Assembly: GCA_045564915.1 (NCBI GenBank)
Contig: JBJLGL010000009.1
Span: forward strand, 186,001 to 250,000
Direction of reading: 5' to 3'
DNA length: 64,000 nt
From: JAQWRV01 sp045564915
GTDB taxonomy: Bacteria > Pseudomonadota > Alphaproteobacteria > Rhodospirillales > Rhodospirillaceae
Each line of letters opens with the position of its first letter. Position 1 is the stretch's first letter. Below are positions 33,461 through 42,793 of the stretch, piece by piece. The notes beneath the pieces are model-generated. The model was not told the origin of the DNA, ran no database searches, and was given only the letters and a program-made list of their open reading frames with translations. The position numbers and the translations under genes were made by a program.

Positions 33461-36073
33461 ATGCCTAATATCAAAACTCCTCAACGATACAATTTTAAAG
33501 TGGCAGAGACCCGCTGGCAAAAAGCATGGGCGGATGATGGCTGTTTCGTCGCCAAAGGCGACTCTGCCAAGCCAAAATACTATGTCCTAGAAATGTTTCC
33601 CTATCCCTCGGGGCGCCTACATATGGGTCACGTGCGCAACTATACTCTCGGCGATGTAGTTGCGCGATACCGCAGGGCACAAGGATATGATGTGCTTCAT
33701 CCCATGGGCTGGGACGCTTTTGGTTTGCCAGCGGAGAACGCTGCACTGGATCGCAAGATCCATCCTGGTGCATGGACACGGCAAAACATAATAGATATGC
33801 GCGAACAGTTTATGCCACTTGGTTTGTCACTTGACTGGAGCCGTGAGATTTCCACCTGTGACCCTGAGTACTATCGTCATGAACAAAAATTTTTTATTGA
33901 GTTTTTCAAGTCCGGCCTGGCGTACCGCAAGGAGTCCTGGGTCAACTGGGATCCTGTGGAGAATACGGTTCTGGCTAACGAGCAGGTGGTTGATGGGAAG
34001 GGGTGGCGTTCTGGTGTTCCGGTAGAGCGACGCAAGCTGAACCAATGGTTTCTAAAAATCACTGATTATGCAGAAGACCTGCTAACTGCAATTGAGAAGC
34101 TCGAGCGGTGGCCCGATAAAGTGAGGACTATGCAGCACAACTGGATTGGCCGTTCCGAAGGGGTCCGCCTGCAGTGGAAGGTGTTGCAGCCTAGCGGCGA
34201 GGCGCTGGATAAGCCGCTGGAGGTGTTTACTACTAGGCCTGACACCTTGTTTGGAGCATCCTTCTGTGCACTGTCACCCAATCACCCTTTAGCTACGGAC
34301 CTGGCCGAGAAAAATGCCAAGCTCGCCACTTTTATAGATGAGTGTAATCGCTTGGGTGACTCAGAAGAGGCCATAGAAAAAGCTGAGAAGAGAGGATTCG
34401 ATATTGGCCTGACCGCGCAGCACCCCTTCGATTCAGATTGGGAGGTCCCAATTTACGTTGCCAACTTTGTGCTAATGAATTACGGCACGGGCGCTATCTT
34501 CGGTTGTCCTGGACACGACCAGCGTGACATGGATTTCGCGCGTAAATACGGACTTCCTGTAACTTGCGTTATCGTTCCGAAAGACGCTGATGCCAAAGAG
34601 TTTGCCACTTCGCTTGAGGCGGGTAACGAAGCCTTCACGGGCAACGGTGTAGTAATTAATTCCAAGTTTATGAACGGCATGGCGGCGGCGGATGCTAAGC
34701 GTGCAGCAATCGCCAAAATCAAAGACAACAATCTCGGCGAAGGTACTGTGCAATACCGCCTGCGAGATTGGGGTGTGTCACGCCAACGCTACTGGGGCTG
34801 CCCGGTTCCAATGATTCATTGTCAAGACTGTGGTGTCGTTCAGGTGCCCGATGAAGACTTGCCGGTAACATTGCCTGATGACGTGACATTCGATCAGCCA
34901 GGAAACCCTTTGGCCCGGCACCCCACGTGGAAAAACGTTAGGTGCCCAAATTGCGGCAAAGAAGCCGAACGAGAAACCGACACCCTCGACACTTTCTTTG
35001 AGAGTTCGTGGTATTTTGCCCGCTTCTGTGACCCAAAGAATGGACACATTGGTTTTGATAAGGCTATCGCAAATAAATGGCTGCCTGTGGACCAATATAT
35101 CGGTGGTGTAGAACATGCTGTGCTGCATTTGTTGTATTCGCGCTTCTTTGCACGTGCGCTGAAAGACTGTGGCTATCTCGATGTTGCTGAACCCTTCGAT
35201 GGTTTATTTACCCAGGGTATGGTCGGTCATGAAACCTACAAAGGGCAAGACGGTGACTGGCTCTCGCCGGAAGACATTAAGTGGTCTGATGATGGCCAGT
35301 GCGTGCGTCTCACTGATGAAACCCATGTCACCGTTGGACGTTCTGAAAAGATGTCTAAATCAAAAAAGAACACAGTCGACCCGGCGCAAATCATTGAAAC
35401 CTATGGCGCTGACGCCGCCCGACTATTCATGCTGTCTGACAGCCCACCCGAACGCGACATGGAGTGGACCGATGCTGGCATTGAAGGCGCGTGGAGGTAT
35501 TTGAATCGTATTTGGAGAATGGTTTGTGACACCGATTCTACTGCTACCCATCTAATACCCCTGACCGATATGGACGCCGACCCTGCGGCTTTGGTTAAGG
35601 CGTCTCACAGGGCAATCTCTGATGTAACGGCCGCGCTGGAAGACTTCCGGTACAATGCTGCGGTCGCGCACATCCGTGAATTTTCCAACAAGATTTCTGA
35701 TTTGGACTCTGGGGGCAAGGGAAGTGAAACTGCTCGACGTTTTGCAATGGTAACACTAACACAGCTAGCTAATCCAGTGATGCCGCATATTACCGAAGAA
35801 ATGTGGAGCGTCTTGAAAGATGGGGGTGATGGCCTGCTGGTTAATCAGCCGTGGCCGAAGTGTGACACAGCACTCCTGGAAGAAGACACTATTACTCTTG
35901 CTGTTCAGGTAAACGGTAAGATGCGGGGCACCATAGAAGTTGCTGCCATTGCCGATAAAGAAACCTGTGAAAAAGCTGCATTGCAGTTGGCCACTGTGCA
36001 GGCGCAGCTGAATGGAAGGGATGTGCGCAAGGTCATCGTGGTTCCGGGTAAGATCGTAAATGTAGTGGGATGA
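33461..36073 (+). CDS. leuS: Leucyl-tRNA synthetase
   Basis: An 870-residue class I synthetase. The HIGH-type motif is HMGH at 54-57 and the KMSKS loop lies near 629-633 (EKMSKSKKN). An editing domain with TTRPDTLFG sits between them. A zinc-like cysteine set CPNCGKEAERETDTLDTF appears near 500. Length and order are typical. It is followed by lptE and holA in the usual order. Confidence 0.98.
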   Translation: MPNIKTPQRYNFKVAETRWQKAWADDGCFVAKGDSAKPKYYVLEMFPYPSGRLHMGHVRNYTLGDVVARYRRAQGYDVLHPMGWDAFGLPAENAALDRKIHPGAWTRQNIIDMREQFMPLGLSLDWSREISTCDPEYYRHEQKFFIEFFKSGLAYRKESWVNWDPVENTVLANEQVVDGKGWRSGVPVERRKLNQWFLKITDYAEDLLTAIEKLERWPDKVRTMQHNWIGRSEGVRLQWKVLQPSGEALDKPLEVFTTRPDTLFGASFCALSPNHPLATDLAEKNAKLATFIDECNRLGDSEEAIEKAEKRGFDIGLTAQHPFDSDWEVPIYVANFVLMNYGTGAIFGCPGHDQRDMDFARKYGLPVTCVIVPKDADAKEFATSLEAGNEAFTGNGVVINSKFMNGMAAADAKRAAIAKIKDNNLGEGTVQYRLRDWGVSRQRYWGCPVPMIHCQDCGVVQVPDEDLPVTLPDDVTFDQPGNPLARHPTWKNVRCPNCGKEAERETDTLDTFFESSWYFARFCDPKNGHIGFDKAIANKWLPVDQYIGGVEHAVLHLLYSRFFARALKDCGYLDVAEPFDGLFTQGMVGHETYKGQDGDWLSPEDIKWSDDGQCVRLTDETHVTVGRSEKMSKSKKNTVDPAQIIETYGADAARLFMLSDSPPERDMEWTDAGIEGAWRYLNRIWRMVCDTDSTATHLIPLTDMDADPAALVKASHRAISDVTAALEDFRYNAAVAHIREFSNKISDLDSGGKGSETARRFAMVTLTQLANPVMPHITEEMWSVLKDGGDGLLVNQPWPKCDTALLEEDTITLAVQVNGKMRGTIEVAAIADKETCEKAALQLATVQAQLNGRDVRKVIVVPGKIVNVVG

Positions 36074-36093
36074 GAGTAGATTTGTCTTGTCTA

Positions 36094-36117
36094 GGCTTAG
36101 CCTAAATAGGCCAAGCC
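36094..36117 (+). terminator. Strong hairpin after leuS
   Basis: GGCTT-A-GCCTA pairs with TAGGC-C-AAGCC around a tiny loop, starting 21 bases after the leuS stop. No T-run follows, so it may be a 3'-end stabiliser or part of a Rho-dependent end rather than an intrinsic terminator. Confidence 0.4.
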
Positions 36118-36284
36118 GTCGCCTTGAGCGCGAGTATATTGTTATGGTCAGGATAAAAATGGAGGGCCAGCAGTTTTCCAATGTGGAGCTTTTGCCCCAA
36201 CAATAATTAGGCCCCTAACCCCAATTTGGCGATTCAAGAGATACGCTGTCTTGACAGGCTGGCGAGACTGAGGTCCAACAAGGA

Positions 36285-36806
36285 ATGCATTTGCTCCTTC
36301 CTGGTCTGGTGGTTCTAGGCCTCTCATTGGCCCTTTCGGCCTGCGGTTTTAAGGCTATGTATGCCGACCATAATGGTGCGGGCGGTATGGCTACCTCAGA
36401 CTTGGTGGTGACGCAATTGTCTCAGGTAGATGTGCGCCCAATTGCTGAGCGTCGTGGCATGGTGCTTCGTCAGCAACTTTCGGAAAAGCTTCACCCGGGG
36501 GGCATAGGAAGCGGCCGCTACGATCTGCAGGTGCGTCTCGCATCACGCACTCAAGAACTTGGAGTTCGAAAAGATTCCACCACCTCACGGGCGAACCTTA
36601 TTCTCACCGCCAATTACATTCTTTGGGATGGGACTAAACGGCTGACACGAGACCGTGTGCGTTCAACCGTATCTTACAATATTCTAGATGATCAATACGC
36701 TACAATTGCGTCTGAAAAAAATGCCGAAGCGCGGGCGCTGAAACAGATCAGTGACGAAATCCGTGTTCGTTTAGCAGTTTATTTTGAACGTCTCGCCAAA
36801 CTCTAG
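36285..36806 (+). CDS. lptE: LPS assembly lipoprotein LptE
   Basis: A 173-residue outer-membrane lipoprotein that plugs LptD. A signal and lipobox LSAC put the lipidated cysteine at 20, followed by GFKAMYA. The body contains DVRPIAERRGMVLRQQLSEKL and ANLILTANYILWDGTKRLTRDRVRS, as in LptE/RlpB. It lies between leuS and holA, the conserved place. It is short enough that identification leans on context as well as pattern. Confidence 0.88.
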   Translation: MHLLLPGLVVLGLSLALSACGFKAMYADHNGAGGMATSDLVVTQLSQVDVRPIAERRGMVLRQQLSEKLHPGGIGSGRYDLQVRLASRTQELGVRKDSTTSRANLILTANYILWDGTKRLTRDRVRSTVSYNILDDQYATIASEKNAEARALKQISDEIRVRLAVYFERLAKL

Positions 36807-36844
36807 GATGGCATTAATCTGAGAAAACCATGAGAAGCAAGTGA

Positions 36845-37903
36845 ATGAAAATCCAAACGGGCCGTGCTGATTCTTTTGCAGTCGCTCCAGACACCAATAT
36901 ACAGGCTATTCTAGTCTATGGGCCTGACATTGGCCTTGTCTACGAGCGAGCAAAAATCCTAGCTAACTCCGTGCTAGGTGGCAGCTCCGACCCCTTCCGT
37001 TTGACGGACCTAAACGCTTCCACAATCAAGGCCGACCCCAGCCGCCTTGCTGAAGAAGCTGCGGCTATGGCCCTTACCGGCGGAAGGCGAGTAGTTAAAG
37101 TGCGCGACGCCACTGATGCTATTACTAAAACCGTAGAGAAATTCCTCGATGCTACAGTGGGCGACACACTTCTGGTGTTCACCTCAGGCGAACTTGGCCC
37201 GCGCTCTACGTTGCGCAGGGTTTTTGAGAAGGCCAGCAACGCTGCAGCCCTGCCCTGTTATGCGGATGACAACCATGCGCTTGATCAACTAATTCGCGAA
37301 ACGTTTAAGGAGGCGGGCTTCGCTCTGGAACAGGACGCCAGAGCTTTTTTGGCAGATCATTTGGGCGGGGATCGCGCTCTGAGTCGTAGGGAGCTAGAGA
37401 AGCTTGTGGTCTACAAGGGGACCCCATCAGAGAAAGGCGATGTCAGGGTTGTTACTCTAGAAGACGCCATGGATTGTGTAGGAGATACCGCAGCGTTTGA
37501 TTTAGATGACTTAGTTTATGCTATGGCCGATGGCGACCAGGTAATGGTCCAGCGGGTCTTTGGCCGTATGATCTCGGAAGGCACCAGCCCTATTTCTATC
37601 CTAACCGCTGCATCGCGTCACTTAATGCGACTACATCACGCACGTGGCCTGTGCGGCGATGGCATCCGACTAGACCAGGTGGTCATGAAGCTGCGTCCAC
37701 CAGTATTTTTCAAACGCAAAGGGCAGTTTAAAGCTCAGGCCGCCCGCTGGAACGGGAAGCTGCTGGCCCGGGCACTTGAGCTGCTCACTACAGCTGAGTT
37801 GCATGCTAAATCAACTGACATGCCCGCCCGGGCACTGATCGAGCGTGCTCTAATGCAGGTGAGCTCTGCCGCAAAGAGTGCCAGACTAAAGGGCACGCAT
37901 TAA
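36845..37903 (+). CDS. holA: DNA polymerase III delta subunit
   Basis: A 352-residue clamp-loader subunit. It begins with IQAILVYGPDIGLVYERAKIL and includes GGRRVVKVRDATDA, then the central ALDQLIRETFKEAGFALEQDARAFLADHLGGDRALSRRELEKL-type region (AAA+ domain II) and a helical collar domain. It lacks Walker motifs, as expected for delta. It lies 38 bases after lptE on the same strand. Confidence 0.93.
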   Translation: MKIQTGRADSFAVAPDTNIQAILVYGPDIGLVYERAKILANSVLGGSSDPFRLTDLNASTIKADPSRLAEEAAAMALTGGRRVVKVRDATDAITKTVEKFLDATVGDTLLVFTSGELGPRSTLRRVFEKASNAAALPCYADDNHALDQLIRETFKEAGFALEQDARAFLADHLGGDRALSRRELEKLVVYKGTPSEKGDVRVVTLEDAMDCVGDTAAFDLDDLVYAMADGDQVMVQRVFGRMISEGTSPISILTAASRHLMRLHHARGLCGDGIRLDQVVMKLRPPVFFKRKGQFKAQAARWNGKLLARALELLTTAELHAKSTDMPARALIERALMQVSSAAKSARLKGTH

Positions 37904-37989
37904 GGCAGCCTGAAACCATCACAAATTGTTCCATTGTTTATAATATGGGAGGGATACTTATACTTGTGTCTGGAAAATGGGGGAGAATT

Positions 37990-39612
37990 ATGCAGAAATC
38001 TTTAACCGGGCCAATTATAGGGTTCTTTATGCTGACTGGAGTCTTGGGGCTGCTCCAATCTGGCAGCGCCCAGGCTACAATACAGTCTTGTAAAGATCTC
38101 TCCAGACTTAGCCTCTCGGACTTGGACGACGCCCCTAGTAAGATTACGGGCGCTCGATTTGTTCGAGCGGAAGGCGCCCTTCCCGCTTTCTGCGATGTGA
38201 TTGGGTACACTGCCCCACAGGTGAGCTGGCGGGTGCGCTTGCCAGAAGACTGGAACGGGCGCTTCCACATGGAGGGCTGTGGTACGCTCTGTGGTGTCCG
38301 AATTATTGAGAATGCTGATGATCCGTTGTCTCGGGGCACGGCGGTGGCGACTACTGACATGGGACGTAGCGCCCCCCTTGCACCGGCTGAATGGACCAAC
38401 ACTGGACGGCCAGACTATAACACGATCATGCGGTCTGGCGAGTGGGCCTATAATAACCTCGAACAGGAATTAGATTATGCTTATCGGGGTACTCATAAAG
38501 CGGTGCTCGCATCTAAGGCTATAGTTAGGTCTTATTATAAAGACGAGATTGAGCACGCTTACTGGCGCGGTTGTTCTACTGGAGGCCGTCAGGGACTGAT
38601 GCTAGCACAACGCTACCCCTGGCACTTTGACGGCATTATTGTGGGTGCTCCTGCAGGAATCGAACCTGCATACATAAATATTTTCTGGCGGACGCTGACT
38701 AACCTGACTGAAGAAGGCCGCGCAATCATAGGCCAAAGCCAAATTCCAGCACTACATCAGGAAGTGATGAATCAATGTGATGGAGCCGATGGATTGAAAG
38801 ATGGAGTTATTGACGACCCATGGGCATGTAAGCCAGACCTATCGACGTTGAGATGTGCGAGTGAACATGCGGCAGATAAATGTTTTAGCGATGATCAAAT
38901 TGCGGCGGCTGAACGCCTCTATGAGGGGGCGTTTCTATCTGACGGCAACCGAGTGAGCTGGGGTGTCCCCAAAGGAGGTGAGTTGGGCCTGATGCGATAT
39001 ATTCTCAACGAAGCCGGCGAGGTCGGCACTTTCGAGCCTATGGCACAAGACCGTTTGCGTTACACCTGGTTTGACTATGACCCCGGGCCTAAGTATGACG
39101 CCGGCACTTTTGATTTAGACGGCGACTATCATCGCTTATTTACTAAAGGCTTTCTGCAGGCTCCGAGCAATCCAGACCTTACAAACTTTAAGGAGAGAGG
39201 CGGCAAGCTAATCGCCTATCAAGGACTGAATGATATGCTTAACGCCGAACCGCTAATCGATTACTTTAAAAAAGTGGAGCGCATTACTGGCGGTGAAGCT
39301 GTGACGGATGAGTTTATGCGCCTCTATCTAATTCCCGGAATGAATCATTGCCGAGGAGGCTCTGGCGTAGACACCGCTGATTGGATTGCTGAAATTCAAG
39401 GGTGGGTTGAAGATAGCAAAGCGCCAGGTATAGTAATTGGTCACCGCCGAGAGGGTGATATTTCATTGCCAGGGGCGGGGGCATGGCCATTGGACCCTGA
39501 CACGGTGATCAAAACACGGCCGCTTTATGACTATCCGAACAGTGCGCGCTACTCAGGGCGTGGGGATCAAAACGATGCCGCTAACTTTGTTCCTCGACCA
39601 CTGTCTCACTGA
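37990..39612 (+). CDS. Secreted tannase/feruloyl esterase family protein
   Basis: A 540-residue exported hydrolase. The signal peptide covers residues 1-29 (cleavage after AQA). The nucleophile motif GCSTGGRQG places C195-S196, D415 is in GLNDML, and H453-C454 lies in GMNHCRGG. This is the CS-D-HC arrangement known for fungal tannases and feruloyl esterases, where the neighbouring cysteines form a disulfide that holds the triad. The longer frame at 37945 lacks a signal peptide start; the ATG at 37990 has GGGGAGA upstream. The likely substrates are esters of aromatic acids. Confidence 0.9.
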   Translation: MQKSLTGPIIGFFMLTGVLGLLQSGSAQATIQSCKDLSRLSLSDLDDAPSKITGARFVRAEGALPAFCDVIGYTAPQVSWRVRLPEDWNGRFHMEGCGTLCGVRIIENADDPLSRGTAVATTDMGRSAPLAPAEWTNTGRPDYNTIMRSGEWAYNNLEQELDYAYRGTHKAVLASKAIVRSYYKDEIEHAYWRGCSTGGRQGLMLAQRYPWHFDGIIVGAPAGIEPAYINIFWRTLTNLTEEGRAIIGQSQIPALHQEVMNQCDGADGLKDGVIDDPWACKPDLSTLRCASEHAADKCFSDDQIAAAERLYEGAFLSDGNRVSWGVPKGGELGLMRYILNEAGEVGTFEPMAQDRLRYTWFDYDPGPKYDAGTFDLDGDYHRLFTKGFLQAPSNPDLTNFKERGGKLIAYQGLNDMLNAEPLIDYFKKVERITGGEAVTDEFMRLYLIPGMNHCRGGSGVDTADWIAEIQGWVEDSKAPGIVIGHRREGDISLPGAGAWPLDPDTVIKTRPLYDYPNSARYSGRGDQNDAANFVPRPLSH

Positions 39613-39621
39613 TTTTGTGCT

Positions 39622-39882
39622 ATGACCCAAGAGCCAGATTTTCCAAAAGGGTATAGTGTTTCACCGTGGAAGTGTCCCACCCATTTTTTGCGTGACATCA
39701 ATAAGTCTGTGAAAACCTATGAAGACATCCCGGCTCTAACGCCTAACGTATAGCGCAGACTTGAGGGGTTGGGGTGTCCAGCTGATATTAAGTTGGGAAA
39801 AATACTCTTTTCAGAAGAGGTTCTTTGTCCGGGGGACGTCGAGTCGGCTGAACAAACTTTTACGCTTGTGTCCAACCGCTAG
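39622..39882 (+). pseudogene. Possible small decayed gene with an internal TAG
   Basis: An ATG at 39622 opens 43 codons (MTQEPDFPKGYSVSPWKC and on) to a TAG at 39751-39753. The same frame continues for 42 more codons with protein-like content (RRLEGLGCPADIKLGKILF) to a second TAG at 39880-39882. A single CAG-to-TAG change would join them. No homologue is recognised, and an 86-codon frame with one stop is not rare by chance, so this is weak. Confidence 0.25.
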
Positions 39883-39916
39883 GTGTGGCCTGCGAGCCCA
39901 AAATATGGCTTTTAGG

Positions 39917-39991
39917 TCACACTAGGGTGATTAATTGGCCTGTAATGTGAGAGAAATGTCACAAGGGCTGATCCTTATTGTGACTTTCACA
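39917..39991. promoter_or_regulatory. Cluster of TGTGA/TCACA half-sites upstream of an OMP gene
   Basis: Five half-sites occur in 75 bases: TCACA (39917-39921), TGTGA (39946-39950), TCACA (39959-39963), TGTGA (39979-39983) and TCACA (39987-39991). They form pairs with 8- and 3-base spacers, unlike the 6-base spacing of CRP sites. They lie 60-134 bases upstream of the next gene. Confidence 0.35.
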
Positions 39992-40050
39992 TGTGCTGAC
40001 TTGACCGAACAGTCTGCTGAGAGCACCTTACCAGATAAAGGACCTGCAGG

Positions 40051-40851
40051 GTGTGTATTTTTGTAATGAAATACAGATACTTAGTTAACTTGGCTTGTAA
40101 GTCGTTTGCAATCGCCGCCTTTTCAGCAGCACCAGCTCAAGCATCTGACTGGAGTGTTGGTGGGGCGTGGAGTTTGCTTGGCCAGGACCACGTTTCTGCG
40201 GAGGACGGTGCGGGCCTAGAGGCGGGTGAACCCGCAATTGATGAATCATCCTTCTTTGCCTTGCCGCTCATGACAATCAACGAACCAGGACTTGCTGTCC
40301 GCTATGCGCTACCTCTTATTGGAACCGCTGTGATCAACAAAGATGCGTCCGAATTAGCCCGGGAAGGCACTTTTGGTTCTGTCGCAGACGGCGGCCAGTT
40401 CTTTAATATCCAAGGAGCCTATACAAAATCTATACTTGGTGGAGAGGTGGGCGTGTTCGGTAGCGTTGCAGACTCTAACAGCCCGTTTTCAATGGAAACC
40501 ACCACCTCCCGCACCATTGGAGCATCTCTGGCCTATGCCGGGTTTTATCTCCGAGGAGCCTATCAGGATTCTAGCTCCGACGGCTTTTTAGATGCCCGGC
40601 GGGCTTGGCAGGCGGGCCTTGGCTATGGTTCGGATAACTTTGATTTGCGTGTGACTTATGTCCAATCTGCGGTTCTGCAGGGAAGGCTAACAGAGCTTGA
40701 AGGCAAACAATGGATGATTGGCGGACTGGTGCCCCTGACCCCCTCTATTCTTCTAAATGCAAATGCTTTTTATATAGACCGTCAACAGATTGTGCCGACT
40801 CTCGAACCTCCCGGCGCTGGTGCCAGGGTTGGCCTAGAGCTTCGCTTCTAG
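40051..40851 (+). CDS. Small outer-membrane beta-barrel protein (porin-like)
   Basis: A 266-residue exported protein with a signal peptide ending AAPAQA, alternating strand patterns (FFNIQGAYTKSILGGEVGVF, DNFDLRVTYVQSAVL) and a terminal LELRF that fits outer-membrane barrels. I do not recognise a specific family; it resembles a short porin. Two starts are possible: the GTG at 40051 has AAGGA at ideal spacing, while the ATG at 40066 gives a more standard signal peptide. Its end overlaps the next, convergent gene by 4 bases. Confidence 0.7.
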   Translation: MCIFVMKYRYLVNLACKSFAIAAFSAAPAQASDWSVGGAWSLLGQDHVSAEDGAGLEAGEPAIDESSFFALPLMTINEPGLAVRYALPLIGTAVINKDASELAREGTFGSVADGGQFFNIQGAYTKSILGGEVGVFGSVADSNSPFSMETTTSRTIGASLAYAGFYLRGAYQDSSSDGFLDARRAWQAGLGYGSDNFDLRVTYVQSAVLQGRLTELEGKQWMIGGLVPLTPSILLNANAFYIDRQQIVPTLEPPGAGARVGLELRF

Positions 40852-41462
40852 GGCATTTTTAGGAATCCTATGCCAGCGATACCACTTGCGCCAAGGGCAT
40901 CAAGACGCTTCTTCTCTGAAAGTTTGACGCCCCCCAAAGCAAACACAGGAAGGCGTGCGAGTCGTGCTAGGGCCGAAAACCTCATCGCACCAAGTGGTCG
41001 TTTGTTGGGGTGGCTTAGCGTTACATAAACAGGCGAAAGTAAGGCAGCGTCAGCCCTCAAACTGCGTGCCTGTGCCAAACCCTTGCTGCCATGAGCAGAT
41101 ACAGTCATCCGCTTACCCTGAAGCCGCCACAGTTGCATGGGGGCAAGGAGTTGATGCCTTACGGTTTTATCTTGAACATGTACACCACTAGCCCCCACCT
41201 GGTTTGCTAAGCGCCAGTCACCTGCAACGTGAAGTATAATGCCCCGGGAACGGCAGACTGCGGCTGTACGGCTGGCCAGATCAATTCGATTGATGGCGTC
41301 ATAGTGTCTAAAGATAAGACCCCATCCCTTGGGGATAGCGGTAGCTACGGCTATGGGGTCTGCCAAACGCTGATCGTCTGTCAGCACCCAAACCGTTGGC
41401 ATAGGGGCTTTGTGTCTTCGCCGTTGCTTTGCTAGCGTTGGTAGTCTTGTCTGAAATTTCAT
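40848..41462 (-). CDS. Thiamine phosphate synthase-like protein (ThiE/TenI superfamily)
   Basis: A 204-residue TIM barrel of the ThiE/TenI group. Recognisable pieces are VWVLTDDQRLADP, GASGVHVQDKT, and ADAALLSPVYVTLSHPNKRPLG, then FALGGV. Several ThiE catalytic residues look altered (AGDWRLA in place of the usual ND..LA; SAHG in place of S.H), so it may be TenI-like or act on another substrate. It is divergent from the YggS gene, with 28 bases between the starts. Confidence 0.72.
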   Translation of the reverse strand: MKFQTRLPTLAKQRRRHKAPMPTVWVLTDDQRLADPIAVATAIPKGWGLIFRHYDAINRIDLASRTAAVCRSRGIILHVAGDWRLANQVGASGVHVQDKTVRHQLLAPMQLWRLQGKRMTVSAHGSKGLAQARSLRADAALLSPVYVTLSHPNKRPLGAMRFSALARLARLPVFALGGVKLSEKKRLDALGASGIAGIGFLKMP

Positions 41463-41490
41463 TAGAGCATTCTAGGAGAGCAATCTGCCG

Positions 41491-42228
41491 ATGTCTGTCG
41501 TCTCTGACACTGAAACTAACGCCTCCGACGCAGAAAAAAAATACTCGGGAGCTAAGTCCACAGCCTCAACCAACCTTTCCAGTCTATCTGCCCGTATTCT
41601 GAGGGCGTCACTTAAGGCCGGGCGTAATCCTGCGGACGTGTTATTAGTCGCTATTTCGAAAGCCCATACGGTAGAAAGAATTCGGGAAACCCTAAGTGCT
41701 GGGCATCGGGCATATGGCGAGAACCGCATTCAAGAGGCTCTGCAAAAATGGCCAGCACTCAAGTCGGATTACCCAGACGCCCAGCTCCATCTGGTGGGGC
41801 GACTTCAAACTAATAAAGTACGGGATGCGGTCGCTTTATTTGACGTTATAGAAACCCTAGACCGCCCGCGGCTAGCCGCCAAACTTGCCGAAGAAATGTC
41901 ACGTCAATCTAGGCATCTACCCTGTTTTATTCAGGTCAACACGGGAGAAGAGCCCCAAAAAGTTGGTATCAGCCCCAAGGACGCAGATCTTTTTATCCAG
42001 GCATGTAGAGTGGAATACGGCCTTAATATCCATGGCCTTATGTGTATCCCCCCCCGGAATGAAGAGTCAGCCGTGCATTTCGCTTTTTTGCGTGAAATTG
42101 CCAGGCGCAATGATGTGGCCTCTCTCAGCATGGGGATGTCCGCAGACTTTGAAACTGCAATAGAGTTAGGGGCAACCCATGTGCGTCTGGGAACCGCCGT
42201 TTTTGGCGAGAGGCCGATCAAGCCTTAG
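41491..42228 (+). CDS. YggS family PLP homeostasis protein
   Basis: A 245-residue PLP-binding TIM barrel. The PLP lysine is K57 in LLVAISKAH; further signatures are YGENRIQEALQKW, HLVGRLQTNKV, and GLNIHGLMCIPP followed by LSMGMSADFETAIELGATHVRLGTAVFG. It balances vitamin B6 levels and has no known catalytic turnover. An N-terminal tail of about 30 residues is longer than usual. It overlaps the convergent L,D-transpeptidase gene by 11 bases. Confidence 0.94.
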   Translation: MSVVSDTETNASDAEKKYSGAKSTASTNLSSLSARILRASLKAGRNPADVLLVAISKAHTVERIRETLSAGHRAYGENRIQEALQKWPALKSDYPDAQLHLVGRLQTNKVRDAVALFDVIETLDRPRLAAKLAEEMSRQSRHLPCFIQVNTGEEPQKVGISPKDADLFIQACRVEYGLNIHGLMCIPPRNEESAVHFAFLREIARRNDVASLSMGMSADFETAIELGATHVRLGTAVFGERPIKP

Positions 42229-42742
42229 GGGGCAAAATGGTGACCGTGGTTTCTGGAGTGCAAAGAGAAAGAACAGAAAGCAAGTCAGGCTGTTGAATAG
42301 CTATGCAGCCCTTTGTTGGTCGGAAGTCATCTGTTGCCACATGCAAAAAGATGGCGCTTCCCTTTCCTGAAATTACGGGGTCATCATTGTACCCAATGAC
42401 AGCAACAATGTTGTAGTGCTTGTCTCGGCGCCACAAATTTTCAGCGCTAGACCGATGGGGGTGGGATATAAAGGTGTTGTAAGCAACGTCATCTGGCGCG
42501 TCGCACCAACCGTCTGCGCTTTTTAGCGGTATAACAGGCAGGCCTGACTTTGGCTGTGCAAGGCGGTCCGCGCGATAGAATATGCGTCGTAACGGAAACT
42601 GGCCGAGCGGTGTCTTGTTGTCGCCCTCAGATTTGCATGTGCCGACTCCATTCTTCCCTAAGGCGCACTTAACACAGATTGTTCCACAAATAAGGAGTCC
42701 GATCGTGGGCGCCGATAGTTCTGGAGTGACGATAATATTCAT
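42218..42742 (-). CDS. L,D-transpeptidase (YkuD) catalytic-domain protein
   Basis: A 174-residue protein with the YkuD fold: KTPLGQFPLRRIFYRADR, FISHPHRSSAENLWR, then GSAIFLHVA with H134 and PTKGCIAI with the nucleophile C146. The usual S-H-G-C motif is T-K-G-C here, as in the DUF-type branch of the family. No clear signal peptide or lipobox is visible, so export to the periplasm, where it would cross-link peptidoglycan, is not assured from the sequence. It overlaps the YggS gene tail to tail. Confidence 0.82.
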   Translation of the reverse strand: MNIIVTPELSAPTIGLLICGTICVKCALGKNGVGTCKSEGDNKTPLGQFPLRRIFYRADRLAQPKSGLPVIPLKSADGWCDAPDDVAYNTFISHPHRSSAENLWRRDKHYNIVAVIGYNDDPVISGKGSAIFLHVATDDFRPTKGCIAIQQPDLLSVLSLCTPETTVTILPPKA

Positions 42743-42793
42743 AAGTAAAATCTAGCGGGAAATTACTAAGCTAGCTACTAGTTCAACCAGTTG

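Noticed and set aside
38650..38672. Resemblance to a tRNA T-arm on the minus strand (GGAATCGAACC)
   Set aside because: It lies inside the well-supported tannase-family gene, and no acceptor stem or anticodon arm can be formed around it.
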